DNA from: JAKFYM01 sp964416595
Lineage (GTDB): Bacteria > Bdellovibrionota > UBA1018 > CAIPTA01
Length of the DNA: 64,000 bases
Assembly (NCBI GenBank): GCA_964416595.1
Contig: CAYQES010000002.1
Coordinates: 114,384 to 178,383, forward strand
Direction: 5' to 3'
Of this stretch, positions 7,765-15,794 are shown piece after piece. The notes under the pieces are model-generated. The model was not told where the DNA came from. It worked only from the letters and a program-made list of their open reading frames with translations, and did not search any database. How positions within the stretch are numbered: the first letter of the stretch is position 1; each line of letters opens with the position of its first letter. The position numbers and the translations under genes are program-made.

Positions 7765-8613
7765 ATGTTGAGGGGCAGTAACCCACGTCAGGGCTGGAAT
7801 TCCTGTGATTCAGGTGTGCGGCAGCTCGTCGAAAAGGTAAGCACTTCCTCGAAAGTTGTTCTGGGAGACAATTTAATTTCTGTCATTCTCCACGGCTCAC
7901 TGGCTATGGGCAGCTACTATTTTCCCAAAAGCGATGTTGATGTTTTAGTAGTCGTAGAGAAACAGCTTTCACCCGAACTTCGGAAAAGATTCTTCCTGGC
8001 CATTGCTGAAATTTCCGAAAATAGGCCAACCGTTGGTGATGTCGAGTTATCGGTGGTCACAAAAAAAGCATTGGCAAGCGAAGCGGACGCCGTTCCTTAC
8101 GAGGTTCACTATAGTGAAGAGATTAAGAACGCGATCGAGCAGTTTGACTTTGCCAAAGAAAGGACTGATTACGATCTGCCAGCACATTTTATGGTTGCCT
8201 ACCACAAGGGGATCGCGCTTTTCGGGCCTAAATTTTCTGATTTAACCAAAGAGCCTTCTTGGGATCTCTATCGCGATGCGGTTCGGGGAGATTTAGAGTG
8301 GATTCTTGCCGAAGAGAATATTCTTTCTACTCCTTTTTATTCGATCTTGAATTGTTGTCGCGCCTACTTTCTTTTGGTGAAGAAAGAGAATTCAGTTTTA
8401 TCGAAGGAGGAGGGGGCAGCTCGGGCTATGGACCAGTTCCCGCAAGTGAGATCAACGATTGAAAGGGCGCTCGCGGCTTATCGTTCTTCAAAGCAAGTTT
8501 CCGCGACAGATAGGCGGCACAATGGAGAGGAGTGGGATAAAGACCTGTTGCTCTCGTTTCGGGATGAGATGCGCGGCATTTATCGGAAAGCTGAAATTCG
8601 TTTGAAGGGCTGA
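7765..8613 (+). CDS. AadA-like nucleotidyltransferase (DUF4111-type C-terminal domain)
   Basis: 282 aa. The N-terminal polymerase-beta-type nucleotidyltransferase motif is clear: HGSLAMG, then SDVDVLVVV about ten residues later (GS...DxD). The all-helical C-terminal half resembles the domain of AadA/ANT(3'')-type aminoglycoside adenylyltransferases (DUF4111). The family adds AMP to hydroxyls of streptomycin or spectinomycin, but many chromosomal relatives have unknown substrates, so resistance should not be assumed. The first ATG is used; homology begins only near Trp11. TATAAT lies 12 bases before the ATG and no Shine-Dalgarno is visible, so the mRNA may be almost leaderless. The gene is bracketed by tRNA-derived fragments, suggesting acquisition. 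Confidence 0.8.
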   Translation: MLRGSNPRQGWNSCDSGVRQLVEKVSTSSKVVLGDNLISVILHGSLAMGSYYFPKSDVDVLVVVEKQLSPELRKRFFLAIAEISENRPTVGDVELSVVTKKALASEADAVPYEVHYSEEIKNAIEQFDFAKERTDYDLPAHFMVAYHKGIALFGPKFSDLTKEPSWDLYRDAVRGDLEWILAEENILSTPFYSILNCCRAYFLLVKKENSVLSKEEGAARAMDQFPQVRSTIERALAAYRSSKQVSATDRRHNGEEWDKDLLLSFRDEMRGIYRKAEIRLKG

Positions 8614-8621
8614 CGCGAAGT

Positions 8622-8640
8622 TTCCCTGCGGGATTCGAAC
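8622..8640 (-). repeat. Inverted copy of tRNA-Glu 3' end
   Basis: The minus strand reads GTTCGAATCCCGCAGGGAA, identical to 18 of 19 bases of the tRNA-Glu 3' half at 7662-7680 (only the twelfth base differs). The match runs through the T loop into the acceptor strand, so it is more than the universal T-loop consensus. The variable-loop-like AAGACCGCTA precedes it on the minus strand. No intact tRNA is encoded here. It is likely a tRNA remnant left by integration or rearrangement. Confidence 0.6.
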
Positions 8641-8659
8641 TAGCGGTCTTGGGTTAAAA

Positions 8660-8726
8660 TGGAGAACAAAACGCACCAAGCCAAGAGGCGATGTTCTCCG
8701 TCTCCGAATTCGCCAATTGTTCTCCA
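8660..8726. repeat. GGAGAACA inverted repeats in a gene gap
   Basis: TGGAGAACAA (8660-8669) is mirrored by TTGTTCTCCA (8717-8726). A further TGTTCTCC lies at 8692-8699, and a degenerate TGGAGAATA follows near 8779. The 250-base gap between the nucleotidyltransferase and the sensor kinase holds no convincing ORF. Regulator sites or recombination-site remnants are both possible. Confidence 0.35.
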
Positions 8727-8863
8727 GAAGAATCAAAACCCTAGATATTTCAAATGGATGAAGGTTCTTTCCACTGGAGAATAAAATTTCGAATTTCCTC
8801 GAGGTAAGGACGCCATTTACATGTGGTTCTTAACAATCTGCTCATAGAATCCGATATGGATCT

Positions 8864-10924
8864 ATGGGTTTAAGCAAGCGCGGGATTCCTTTCGCATCCA
8901 ATATTTTCAAGATTCTGCCTTGGCTGCTTTGCGTCCCCTTCTTCTGGAGCGAGCCAGCGAACTCTGCCTCGGCCGACCCAAAAGTTATTCGGGTGGGCTC
9001 TGAAGTAGACTTCCCTCCCTACGCACTAGTAAACGAAGAGGGAAATCCAGATGGGTTCAGCGTTGACTTGATCAAGGCAGTAGCCGGCGAAGTTGGGGTT
9101 GATCTTCAGATCAAAGCATCAAGCTGGTCGGAGGTGCGGGGGGATTTGGAAAAAGGCAAGATCGACGTACTCCCTTTCGTGGCGTGGTCTCTTGAGCGCG
9201 ACAAGGTTTTCGACTTCGCCAGCGCCCACGTGACAGTTCATGACAATATTTTCAGGCGGAAAAAAGATTTACGCATCAACTCCGAAAGCGACCTGAAGGG
9301 GAAGGTGCTTTTGGTTATGGAAGGTGACTCCGCTCACGATTACCTGCTCAAAAGCAACCTCGCAAAGGAAATTCAAGTTACCAAAACCCTTCCCCAAGCA
9401 TTGCTTCTGCTGAATGCCGGAGTGGCTGATGCGGTTCTGTGCGAGAGAATTGCGGGCCTGTTAGCAATCAGAGATTTTAAAATGGAGTCCATCGAGGCTC
9501 TTCCTCAGCCAATTTCCGCTTATTCCCGTAGTTTTTCGTTTGCAGTTAAGGAGGGAGACTCACAGCTCCTTGCCAAGCTAGAGCAAGGGCTCGCGGCCGT
9601 GCGTATTAACGGGGAATACCAGCGTATTTACGACAAATGGCTTCAAGGTGTAAATCCGCCCGGCGCAAGGGAGGTGGCGACCGCCAAAAGACATGCCAAT
9701 ATCTCCTTTATTGCGGCGCTGATCGCTGTGGTGCTCGGCTCCTTTGGCTTCATCTGGCTATATTTCCTCTGGAATGCGCTCAAGAGAAAAAATCACTCTT
9801 TAAGCGAGACGAAGGAAACCTTTAATCAAATCTTAGACGCAATCCCCGATCTGGTTTTAGTAAAAGGCCCTGGCTCCAGGATCGTTTGGGCAAATCGGGC
9901 GTTTCGGGAATACTACGGTATGTCTCTGCAGCAGCTGAAGGATATGATTGACGCCCCCTTTAGCCCTCCAGACAATACCAAGCAGTACGTGAAAGACGAC
10001 AGCTGGGTATTTATGAACGCAAAGCCACTAAACGTAAGTGAGGAGCCTGTAATAAGGCACGATGGAGTCGAGCGCATATTTAATACCATTAAGGTTCCTC
10101 TCTTTGACTCTTCGGGCAAGGTGTATCGTACTGTCGGGGTATCGCGCGACATCACGGATCGACTCCACCAGGAGCGGGTGATTGCCGACCAGCAAAACCG
10201 AATCATTTCCGCTTCCAAAATGTCGGCGTTGGGCGAGATGGCCGGCGGGATCGCGCATGAGATTAATACTCCCTTGGCCGTTATCGTCATGAAAGCCCAG
10301 CAGCTCGTTGAGATTGCAGGCGAGAGCGAATCTGTTGATGCGGAGACCGTTGATCAATTCGCTAAAATGATCGACTCCACCGCGCAGAGAATTTCGGCGA
10401 TCGTGAATGCCCTCAAGTCGTTTGCGAGAGACGGCAGCTCGGACCCGTTTTCCATAGCGCCAGTCAAGGCAATCGTCAGCGAGACCCTCGAGCTCTGCAG
10501 GGAAAAATTCCGCAACCACGGAATTCAGCTGAAAATCGAGGGTGACCTGGAGGTGGCGACCTTGGAGTGCCGGCCCGTTCAGATAGGCCAGATCTTACTC
10601 AATTTGCTAAGCAATGCCTTTGACGCCGTCGGCAAGCAAACGGATAAATGGGTATGCCTTTCCGTGAAGGAACAGGGCGATTATGTCGAATTTAGCGTAA
10701 CCGACAGCGGACCCCCAATCCCCCCTGCGGTACGAGAGAAAATCATGCGTCCATTTTTCACTACCAAAGAGATTGGGAAAGGCACTGGTCTCGGGCTGAG
10801 CATATCCAAGGGACTTGCGGAAAGTCACAATGGAACGCTTTGCCTCGACCAATCGGTCGAACATACCCGCTTTGTGCTTCAGTTGCCTAAGTTCCAGAAG
10901 AATCAAAATCAGAAATTAGCGTAG
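8864..10924 (+). CDS. Hybrid sensor histidine kinase with periplasmic SBP domain and PAS
   Basis: 686 aa. A signal-anchor N-terminus is followed by a family-3 solute-binding domain (about 40-265; IRVGSEVDFPPYAL, then DGFSVDLIKAVA), a membrane span about 277-302, a PAS domain (about 315-430), the HisKA H-box GEMAGGIAHEINTPL with the phospho-acceptor His near 465, and a HATPase domain with N box NLLSNAFDAV and G boxes (GKGTGLGLS). Kinases of this build bind small ligands such as amino acids directly in the periplasm (BvgS/EvgS-like sensing), but this one has no receiver or HPt domain. No response regulator is adjacent, so its partner lies elsewhere. It is isolated on both sides by gaps of 250 and 350 bases. 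Confidence 0.92.
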   Translation: MGLSKRGIPFASNIFKILPWLLCVPFFWSEPANSASADPKVIRVGSEVDFPPYALVNEEGNPDGFSVDLIKAVAGEVGVDLQIKASSWSEVRGDLEKGKIDVLPFVAWSLERDKVFDFASAHVTVHDNIFRRKKDLRINSESDLKGKVLLVMEGDSAHDYLLKSNLAKEIQVTKTLPQALLLLNAGVADAVLCERIAGLLAIRDFKMESIEALPQPISAYSRSFSFAVKEGDSQLLAKLEQGLAAVRINGEYQRIYDKWLQGVNPPGAREVATAKRHANISFIAALIAVVLGSFGFIWLYFLWNALKRKNHSLSETKETFNQILDAIPDLVLVKGPGSRIVWANRAFREYYGMSLQQLKDMIDAPFSPPDNTKQYVKDDSWVFMNAKPLNVSEEPVIRHDGVERIFNTIKVPLFDSSGKVYRTVGVSRDITDRLHQERVIADQQNRIISASKMSALGEMAGGIAHEINTPLAVIVMKAQQLVEIAGESESVDAETVDQFAKMIDSTAQRISAIVNALKSFARDGSSDPFSIAPVKAIVSETLELCREKFRNHGIQLKIEGDLEVATLECRPVQIGQILLNLLSNAFDAVGKQTDKWVCLSVKEQGDYVEFSVTDSGPPIPPAVREKIMRPFFTTKEIGKGTGLGLSISKGLAESHNGTLCLDQSVEHTRFVLQLPKFQKNQNQKLA

Positions 10925-11225
10925 TAATTTTTTCGCGATCTTCATTTTGATTTTTGGATCAACTGTTAGCCATTCCGCTCAAGATAGAAGTACTGTCCAA
11001 AATAGCGGGCGGAGGTCTGTTTGCCTTGGCATTTCGAGCTAGAGCAGGCTTGGCGAATTTTGATCAAATTGGTCTTGATTTGGGAAAGATTTTTTAACGG
11101 ATGGCTTTAATTTATTCGTCGAAAAGTCGGGTCTGTTGTTGAACGTGTCTCAATTGGTCCAATGTGTGATGCGTGAGGCGCTGGAAAAGTTTTTCGAAAG
11201 AATCGAAAGAGATCTTAATGAATAC
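10925..11225. other. Intergenic stretch without recognisable gene
   Basis: About 300 bases between the sensor kinase and the small secreted protein. Frames on both strands are broken and none has a ribosome site. It is moderately AT-rich and ends in the hairpin at 11226-11265. I see no RNA gene or terminator with a T run. Confidence 0.4.
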
Positions 11226-11265
11226 CCTAAGGCTTTTATTGACACTTATAAATAAAAGCCTTAGG
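11226..11265 (+). promoter_or_regulatory. Perfect 15-bp hairpin before a start codon
   Basis: Arms CCTAAGGCTTTTATT and AATAAAAGCCTTAGG are exact complements around the 10-base loop GACACTTATA, ending 9 bases before the ATG at 11275. In RNA it would be very stable and lie where a ribosome must land; as DNA it could be an operator. No T tract follows, so it is not a simple terminator. Confidence 0.6.
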
Positions 11266-11274
11266 TTGCGCTCC

Positions 11275-11802
11275 ATGAAAACAGTTCTTTCCCTGCTCTT
11301 TATTCTTTTTACATTAACTCCCGTGGGTGCACAGGCTGAGCCCGGATTTTATTTCCCTGATTATCCCTTTGCCTTCTCCTGTAGGGCTTCGATTTCGGAT
11401 GAAAAGGTGGAGTACATACCCGGAGAAGGTTATCGCCGCTACTTCGCCGAAGCGGAATTTCAGTTGGATAATGAGAACACTGGTTTCGAGAGCGAAAAAA
11501 TAACGTGGAAATGGATGAAAGAAGTGGGCGATGACATTTTCCCCACGGAGAAGCCTGAAAATGCTTTTAATATGACTAGGCATTGGGGTGGTCTTTGGTT
11601 CTTTGCCGGCGAGACTCCTGCCAAAGATGTATTTCGGTTGAATTTGGAAGTTTATTTGCCTTTAGGAGATTACGCTATTAGCGATATAAGTTATGGTGAG
11701 GGCACCGCGGAAATAAAAGCCATGGCTGCTGCTAAGGCGGTTTATAAAGACAAATTTCCTTATCATTTATATTTAAGCGTGAAGTGTAAGCGCACGCTTT
11801 AA
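11275..11802 (+). CDS. Secreted protein of unknown function
   Basis: 175 aa from ATG 11275, chosen because it opens a clear signal peptide (MKTVLSLLFILFTLTPVGAQA). An in-frame extension from 11173 would bury this peptide behind about 34 residues and cross the hairpin. The mature part is acidic and aromatic (YFPDYPFAFSC), with two cysteines far apart (SCRAS near the start, VKCKR near the end) that could form a disulfide. No family recognised. There is no evident Shine-Dalgarno; the hairpin occupies that position, so translation may be regulated or weak. Exported location is the only firm inference. Confidence 0.6.
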   Translation: MKTVLSLLFILFTLTPVGAQAEPGFYFPDYPFAFSCRASISDEKVEYIPGEGYRRYFAEAEFQLDNENTGFESEKITWKWMKEVGDDIFPTEKPENAFNMTRHWGGLWFFAGETPAKDVFRLNLEVYLPLGDYAISDISYGEGTAEIKAMAAAKAVYKDKFPYHLYLSVKCKRTL

Positions 11803-11942
11803 TTGGTCGCATTCCGGCTGTGCCATTGGAAATGGCTAGCTGGGATAAAACTTCTCCCTGCGAGTACCTTCCATCCTCTGCCATTTGAACCTTTGGCAGT
11901 TGAGGCTCCGTTGTTTCTATCCATTCGCGATTTGCGGCCTTT

Positions 11943-11971
11943 TTGACCATCGTTTTATTTGGCGATATATC
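11943..11971 (+). promoter_or_regulatory. Probable promoter of the beta-barrel-like gene
   Basis: TTGACC (11943-11948) and TATATC (11966-11971) with a 17-base spacer, about 75 bases upstream of the ATG at 12047. Confidence 0.45.
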
Positions 11972-12046
11972 TTACTATCGTTCGTGTAGTTGCGGCGATT
12001 CGCTAGGGAGAAGCTGGGAACTCGGCAGCAAGTTTCAGGAGGTGCT

Positions 12047-12778
12047 ATGAGTTTGGTCAAAAGCATTTTCGTGGTGACTTCTATCCTTTTGTGCGCAGCC
12101 ACTGCGGCCGCCCACGAAGCGAGGCTGGAGCTCGGCACCTTTAAGACCGTGAGCAACCGCTTTAACATCCCAAACCCGAGTGGATCGCGGTTTTCGGTGG
12201 AATCCGATAGCCTGAAATTCTACGGTCGCGGGCAGTTCCTGCTTCAACTGTCTGAAAGGGGCTACCTGAGATTGATGGTGGCGCCTTTGAGTACCGATTA
12301 TGAATACCAAAGTGTTGGGGTCACTGTATTCAACGGTGTCACCTTTCCGGCCAGCTCCAATCTCCGAGTAAGCTATCGCTTCAACTCCTATCGCCTCGGC
12401 TATATCCACCGCTTCAAACTCGGTGAGAGCTTTAGTGCCCAAGTGGGTGGGGTTGGGAAGATCCGCGATGCCAAGATCACCGTTGCTTCCGCCGGGCTGA
12501 GCTCCTCCTATGACAACGTGGGCTTCGTTCCCCTCCTGAACGTGGGTTTGCTTTGGAGAGCCCATGAGGATTGGCAGCTGCGCTTCGATCTTGATGGGGC
12601 GGCGGCTTCGCAGGGGCGGGCCTTCGATGGGATGCTGGAGGTGTTCCGTGCTTTGGACGAAAAGGGTTCCGGGATCAGTGGGGGCATCAGAGTTCTAGAG
12701 GGCGGGGCGGACAACGAAAAAGTGAATACCTTTGCTTTGATCCATTACGCTTTCCTCGCATTCACGAAAGGCTTTTGA
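12047..12778 (+). CDS. Probable outer-membrane beta-barrel protein
   Basis: 243 aa from ATG 12047, set by a strong AGGAGG six bases upstream and an immediate signal peptide (SLVKSIFVVTSILLCAATAAA). The mature chain is built of alternating polar/aromatic strands (FYGRGQFLLQLSERGYLRLM, SYRFNSYRLGYIHRFKLG, VPLLNVGLLWRAHEDWQLRF) separated by short turns, and it ends in Phe, as outer-membrane barrels do. Eight to ten strands would fit. I cannot name a family; OmpW- and OmpA-type signatures are absent. It stands alone with its own promoter. Confidence 0.65.
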   Translation: MSLVKSIFVVTSILLCAATAAAHEARLELGTFKTVSNRFNIPNPSGSRFSVESDSLKFYGRGQFLLQLSERGYLRLMVAPLSTDYEYQSVGVTVFNGVTFPASSNLRVSYRFNSYRLGYIHRFKLGESFSAQVGGVGKIRDAKITVASAGLSSSYDNVGFVPLLNVGLLWRAHEDWQLRFDLDGAAASQGRAFDGMLEVFRALDEKGSGISGGIRVLEGGADNEKVNTFALIHYAFLAFTKGF

Positions 12779-12909
12779 TTGATCTGGCTTATGCCCGCGA
12801 TGTTATTTTCTCCGCGAATTAATTTCTATTGTGAACTTTAAGAAAAAGAGTTCGGCATTCATCAATTTATAAATACTAGCTCTCTTCTGACTGTTATATT
12901 GGCTTGCGT

Positions 12910-13461
12910 ATGAGCCAAGGAGCTGTTCTCTATCGCTTTCGCCTAGATGTTTCCGACATCGAGCGCTCTGTTTATGAAACACTGGATTTTCGTCTCGCTC
13001 AACATAAGTCGGAATCCATTCCCTTCCTGCTTACCCGGGCACTTGCTTACGCTTTGAATGTGGAGCCGGGTCTTGAATTTTCGGCCAAGGGCCTTGCGGA
13101 GCCCGATGATCCTTGCATGAGTAGCCAAGATCCACGGGGTGGAATTGGATTATGGATAGAAGTGGGGAGTCCGAGTGCGCGGCGTTTGCATAAAGCCGCC
13201 AAAGCCGCCCGCAAAGTAAAAGTGTATACGTATAAAAATCCAGAACCTCTTCTGCGCGAGTTAGAAGCCGAGAAAGTGCATAACGGGGAACAGATTGAGA
13301 TTTTTTCGCTGAAAGCCGAATTCCTCGAAGAATTAGAATCTGCCCTCGAACGTGACAACGAGTGGAACTTGATTCGAGATCAGGGAACGCTAACCATTCA
13401 CGTAGGTGAAAAAACTTTCGAAGGAGCGTTAGAGATTCATTCGCTCCTGGGCGGGCGTTGA
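12910..13461 (+). CDS. yaeQ: YaeQ family protein
   Basis: 183 aa from ATG 12910; TTG 12904 is an alternative two codons upstream. It matches YaeQ in layout: N-terminal SDIERSVYETLDFRLAQHKSE, LLTRALAYAL, then PDDPC....GGIGLWIEVGSPSARRLHKAAKAA and a C-terminal GTLTIHVGEKTFEG block. YaeQ has a PD-(D/E)XK-nuclease-like fold; its biochemical role is not settled. The next gene starts one base after its stop, so the two form an operon of conserved small proteins. Confidence 0.88.
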   Translation: MSQGAVLYRFRLDVSDIERSVYETLDFRLAQHKSESIPFLLTRALAYALNVEPGLEFSAKGLAEPDDPCMSSQDPRGGIGLWIEVGSPSARRLHKAAKAARKVKVYTYKNPEPLLRELEAEKVHNGEQIEIFSLKAEFLEELESALERDNEWNLIRDQGTLTIHVGEKTFEGALEIHSLLGGR

Positions 13462-13462
13462 A

Positions 13463-13918
13463 ATGCTGCATATTTTTATCGATGGCGATGGTTGCGCCGT
13501 AAAAGAAGAAGTGTACCGGGTGGCGGAACGCTATCAGCTCTTGGTTACAGTGGTGGCCAATAAAGCCATGAGCGTTCCACTAAATCCACGCACAAAAATG
13601 ATTGTGGTGCGGGAAGGCCATCTTGACGCGGCCGACGATTGGATTGCCGATCAAGTGGAAAAAGGTGATATCGTAATCACCGCCGATATTCCGTTGGCGG
13701 ATCGTTGCTTGAAAAAAGGAGCCCGGGTGCTTGGACCTAAGGGAGAAGAATTCACGGAAGATAGTGTGGGTGAGGCCTTGGCCACCCGTGAACTAATGCA
13801 GACCTTGCGCCAGTTTGGAAATATCGGTGGCGGGCCAGCGCCCATGGAGAAAAAGGATCGATCGCGATTTTTGGGGAAGTTGGACCAAATTATCCAGGCG
13901 CTTCGTCGATCTTCTTGA
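13463..13918 (+). CDS. yaiI: YaiI/YqxD family protein (UPF0178, DUF188)
   Basis: 151 aa with the full family signature: IFIDGDGCAVKEEVYRVAER at the N-terminus (usual form DADACPVK), VVANKAMSVP, VREGHLDAADDWIAD, DIVITADIPLADR, KGARVLGPKGEEFT, and GGPAPMEKKDRSRFLGKLDQI at the C-terminus. The fold is PIN-like; activity is unknown. The DGDGC form differs slightly from the common DADAC. It starts one base after yaeQ. Confidence 0.93.
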   Translation: MLHIFIDGDGCAVKEEVYRVAERYQLLVTVVANKAMSVPLNPRTKMIVVREGHLDAADDWIADQVEKGDIVITADIPLADRCLKKGARVLGPKGEEFTEDSVGEALATRELMQTLRQFGNIGGGPAPMEKKDRSRFLGKLDQIIQALRRSS

Positions 13919-13946
13919 TATTTTTTGCTAATAATCTTGTAGTGAT

Positions 13947-13964
13947 TAGGATCATGAGATCCTA
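13947..13964. promoter_or_regulatory. Operator-like palindrome before the methyltransferase
   Basis: TAGGATC and GATCCTA, 7-bp perfect arms with an ATGA centre, 7 bases before a GGAGG ribosome site. It could be an operator or a small mRNA hairpin. Confidence 0.4.
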
Positions 13965-13984
13965 GAAGTTGGAGGATAATGAAA

Positions 13985-14806
13985 ATGACCACAACCAATC
14001 CAAACAAAGCGCTCTGGGAAAAAGGCGATTTCACTCGCATTGCGAATGGCATGCGGGAAAGTGGCGAAGCGCTAGTGGCAAGCTTAGGCATCACCCCAAA
14101 AATGAAAGTTCTAGATTTGGGTTGTGGTGACGGTACCACCGCCATTCCCGCGGCAAAACTAGGTGCGGAAGTTTTGGGTGTGGATATCGCAAGAAACTTG
14201 GTGGCCGCTGGAAACCAGCGCATTCAGTCCATGGGGATCACGAATTGTAAGATCCGCGAAGGGGATGCCTGCCATCTAGAGGGCATTGAAGATAAATCCT
14301 TCGATCTCGTGATGAGTATTTTCGGCGTGATGTTCGCGCCTAAACCTTTTGAAGTGGCGAAAGAGATGGTGCGGGTCACGAAGCCGGGGGGGCGCATTGT
14401 GATGGGCAATTGGATTCCTAATGATCCCACTCTGGTTGCGCAGATCCTAAAAGTGAGTTCCGCCTATGCTCCACCTCCGCCCGCAGGCTTTATTAGCCCT
14501 ATGACCTGGGGAGTGGAGAGCAACGTGATCGAACGTTTTACCGCTGCGGGAATCGCAAAAGAAAAAATCTCTTTTCTAAAAGATACCTACACATTTCACT
14601 TCCCTGGCACACCTAAAGAAACGGTGGATTCCTTCAGAAAATATTACGGACCCACCATGAATGCTTTCGAAGCTGCCGAGAAAAATGGCAAGGCTGAAGA
14701 TTTAGCCCGGGAGCTTGAAGTGTTATTTAGCGAACAAAACCAAAGCACGAAGCAGGGTTTGTGTTCTATCCCTGCCACTTTCTTGCGTGTAACGGTGAAG
14801 GTGTAA
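13985..14806 (+). CDS. Class I SAM-dependent methyltransferase
   Basis: 273 aa from ATG 13985, nine bases after GGAGG; ATG 13979 is also in frame but only three bases from it. Motif I is VLDLGCGDGTTAIPAA (about residue 40), followed by the acidic strand end LGVDIA, and motifs around DACHLEGIEDKSFDLVMSIFGVMFA and VTKPGGRIVMGNW. This is the UbiE/Methyltransf_11 type. The C-terminal half (PPPAGFISPMTWG, then a predicted cap helix region) is that of small-molecule methyltransferases rather than UbiE. Substrate unknown. The DUF952-GNAT gene starts 12 bases after its stop. Confidence 0.88.
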   Translation: MTTTNPNKALWEKGDFTRIANGMRESGEALVASLGITPKMKVLDLGCGDGTTAIPAAKLGAEVLGVDIARNLVAAGNQRIQSMGITNCKIREGDACHLEGIEDKSFDLVMSIFGVMFAPKPFEVAKEMVRVTKPGGRIVMGNWIPNDPTLVAQILKVSSAYAPPPPAGFISPMTWGVESNVIERFTAAGIAKEKISFLKDTYTFHFPGTPKETVDSFRKYYGPTMNAFEAAEKNGKAEDLARELEVLFSEQNQSTKQGLCSIPATFLRVTVKV

Positions 14807-14817
14807 GCTGGTATTCA

Positions 14818-15674
14818 ATGAGAACAATCTTTATCATCACCACGAAGCAAGATTGGGCGAAGGCCCAGGCTGCGGGGAAATACGAATCAGCTTCCCTGGT
14901 AACAGAAGGATTTATTCATCTCTCTCGGCCGCACCAAGTGCTGCAAGTGGCAGGCCGTCATTTTAAGGGAAAATCCGATCTGCTTCTTTTGCAAATAAAC
15001 CAAGAGAAGGTTGTTGCGCCTGTAAAGTACGAAGGAAATGAGAGCAATCTATTCCCGCATATGTATGGCCCATTAAATTTAGATGCGGTTGTTGGCGTAG
15101 ATAATTTCTTGGAAAGAGATTCGGGATTCTCCTTGCCTGAATCCTATACATTAGTGGGCGATGTTCTCGTTCGTAAAGGACAGCCGGGAGACGAAGCAGA
15201 AATCACCAGCGTGCATACTCATGCTTGGCAACAGTCCTACAAAGGCATAGTGCCCGACCAATTTTTAGAGGAGAGGCCACTTTCTTTTCGCGATCGCTTA
15301 AACTGGTGGAGTGCCGTTGTAGAAGGAAAAGATCCTAATACCGTGTTTGTGGCGGAATCCGCCCAGCATGGGATTGTTGGTTTTTGTGCCGTGGGCCCTT
15401 CACGGGATGAAGAGTTTAAAGGCCAGGGCGAAATCGGCGCGATCTATTGTTTGAATGAATATAAGGGCAAAGGCGTTGGTGCGCACTCTTTCGTGCAGGC
15501 CAAGCGCATTTAAAAAAGAGTGGCTGTGCCTCCTCTTATCTATGGGTTTTACGGGATAATCCTACTACCGAATTCTACCGCCGTGTGGGTGGGCAAGAGT
15601 TGGATAAGAAGAAGGATGTTGATTTTAATGGAAAATCCCTCGTTGAAGTTGTGTACCAGTGGCAGCTTATTTAA
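14818..15674 (+). pseudogene. DUF952-GNAT fusion gene with a frameshift
   Basis: The open frame from ATG 14818 to 15513 (231 aa) joins a DUF952 domain (about residues 1-105; FIITTKQDW, EGFIHLSRPHQV, KYEGNESNLFPHMYGPL) to a GNAT acetyltransferase domain (from about 118; VRKGQPGDEAEITSVH). The GNAT part stops just after the acetyl-CoA loop (NEYKGKGVGAH). In another frame, from about 15504 to 15674, the missing end is present: AHLKKSGCASSYLWVLRDN, then EFYRRVGGQ and VVYQWQLI before TAA. One missing base near 15502 explains the break. Either the gene is inactivated, or a sequencing error or programmed shift exists; there is no obvious slippery site other than the short A tract after 15511. Confidence 0.75.
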
Positions 15675-15703
15675 GAAAATTTATTATGAAAATGGTTTTA
15701 TTC

Positions 15704-15780
15704 ATTATATAATTAATTATAAAAATACCTATATTTTTAACTAAGTATTTGATTTTACTTGAAATAATTAATTATATAAT
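15704..15780. promoter_or_regulatory. AT-rich inverted repeat in the promoter of the HipA-like gene
   Basis: ATTATATAATTAATTAT (15704-15720) and its exact complement ATAATTAATTATATAAT (15764-15780) are 43 bases apart, with TTCATTATA also directly repeated (15701 and 15780). The right arm ends 14 bases before the HipA-like ATG. Paired operators like this suit autoregulation by the gene's own N-terminal DNA-binding domain. Confidence 0.6.
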
Positions 15781-15794
15781 TCATTATAAAATAT

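Noticed and set aside
15520..15744. 74-aa open frame after the DUF952-GNAT gene
   Set aside because: It overlaps the true GNAT C-terminus in another frame, starts without a ribosome site and ends in low-complexity AT-rich codons.
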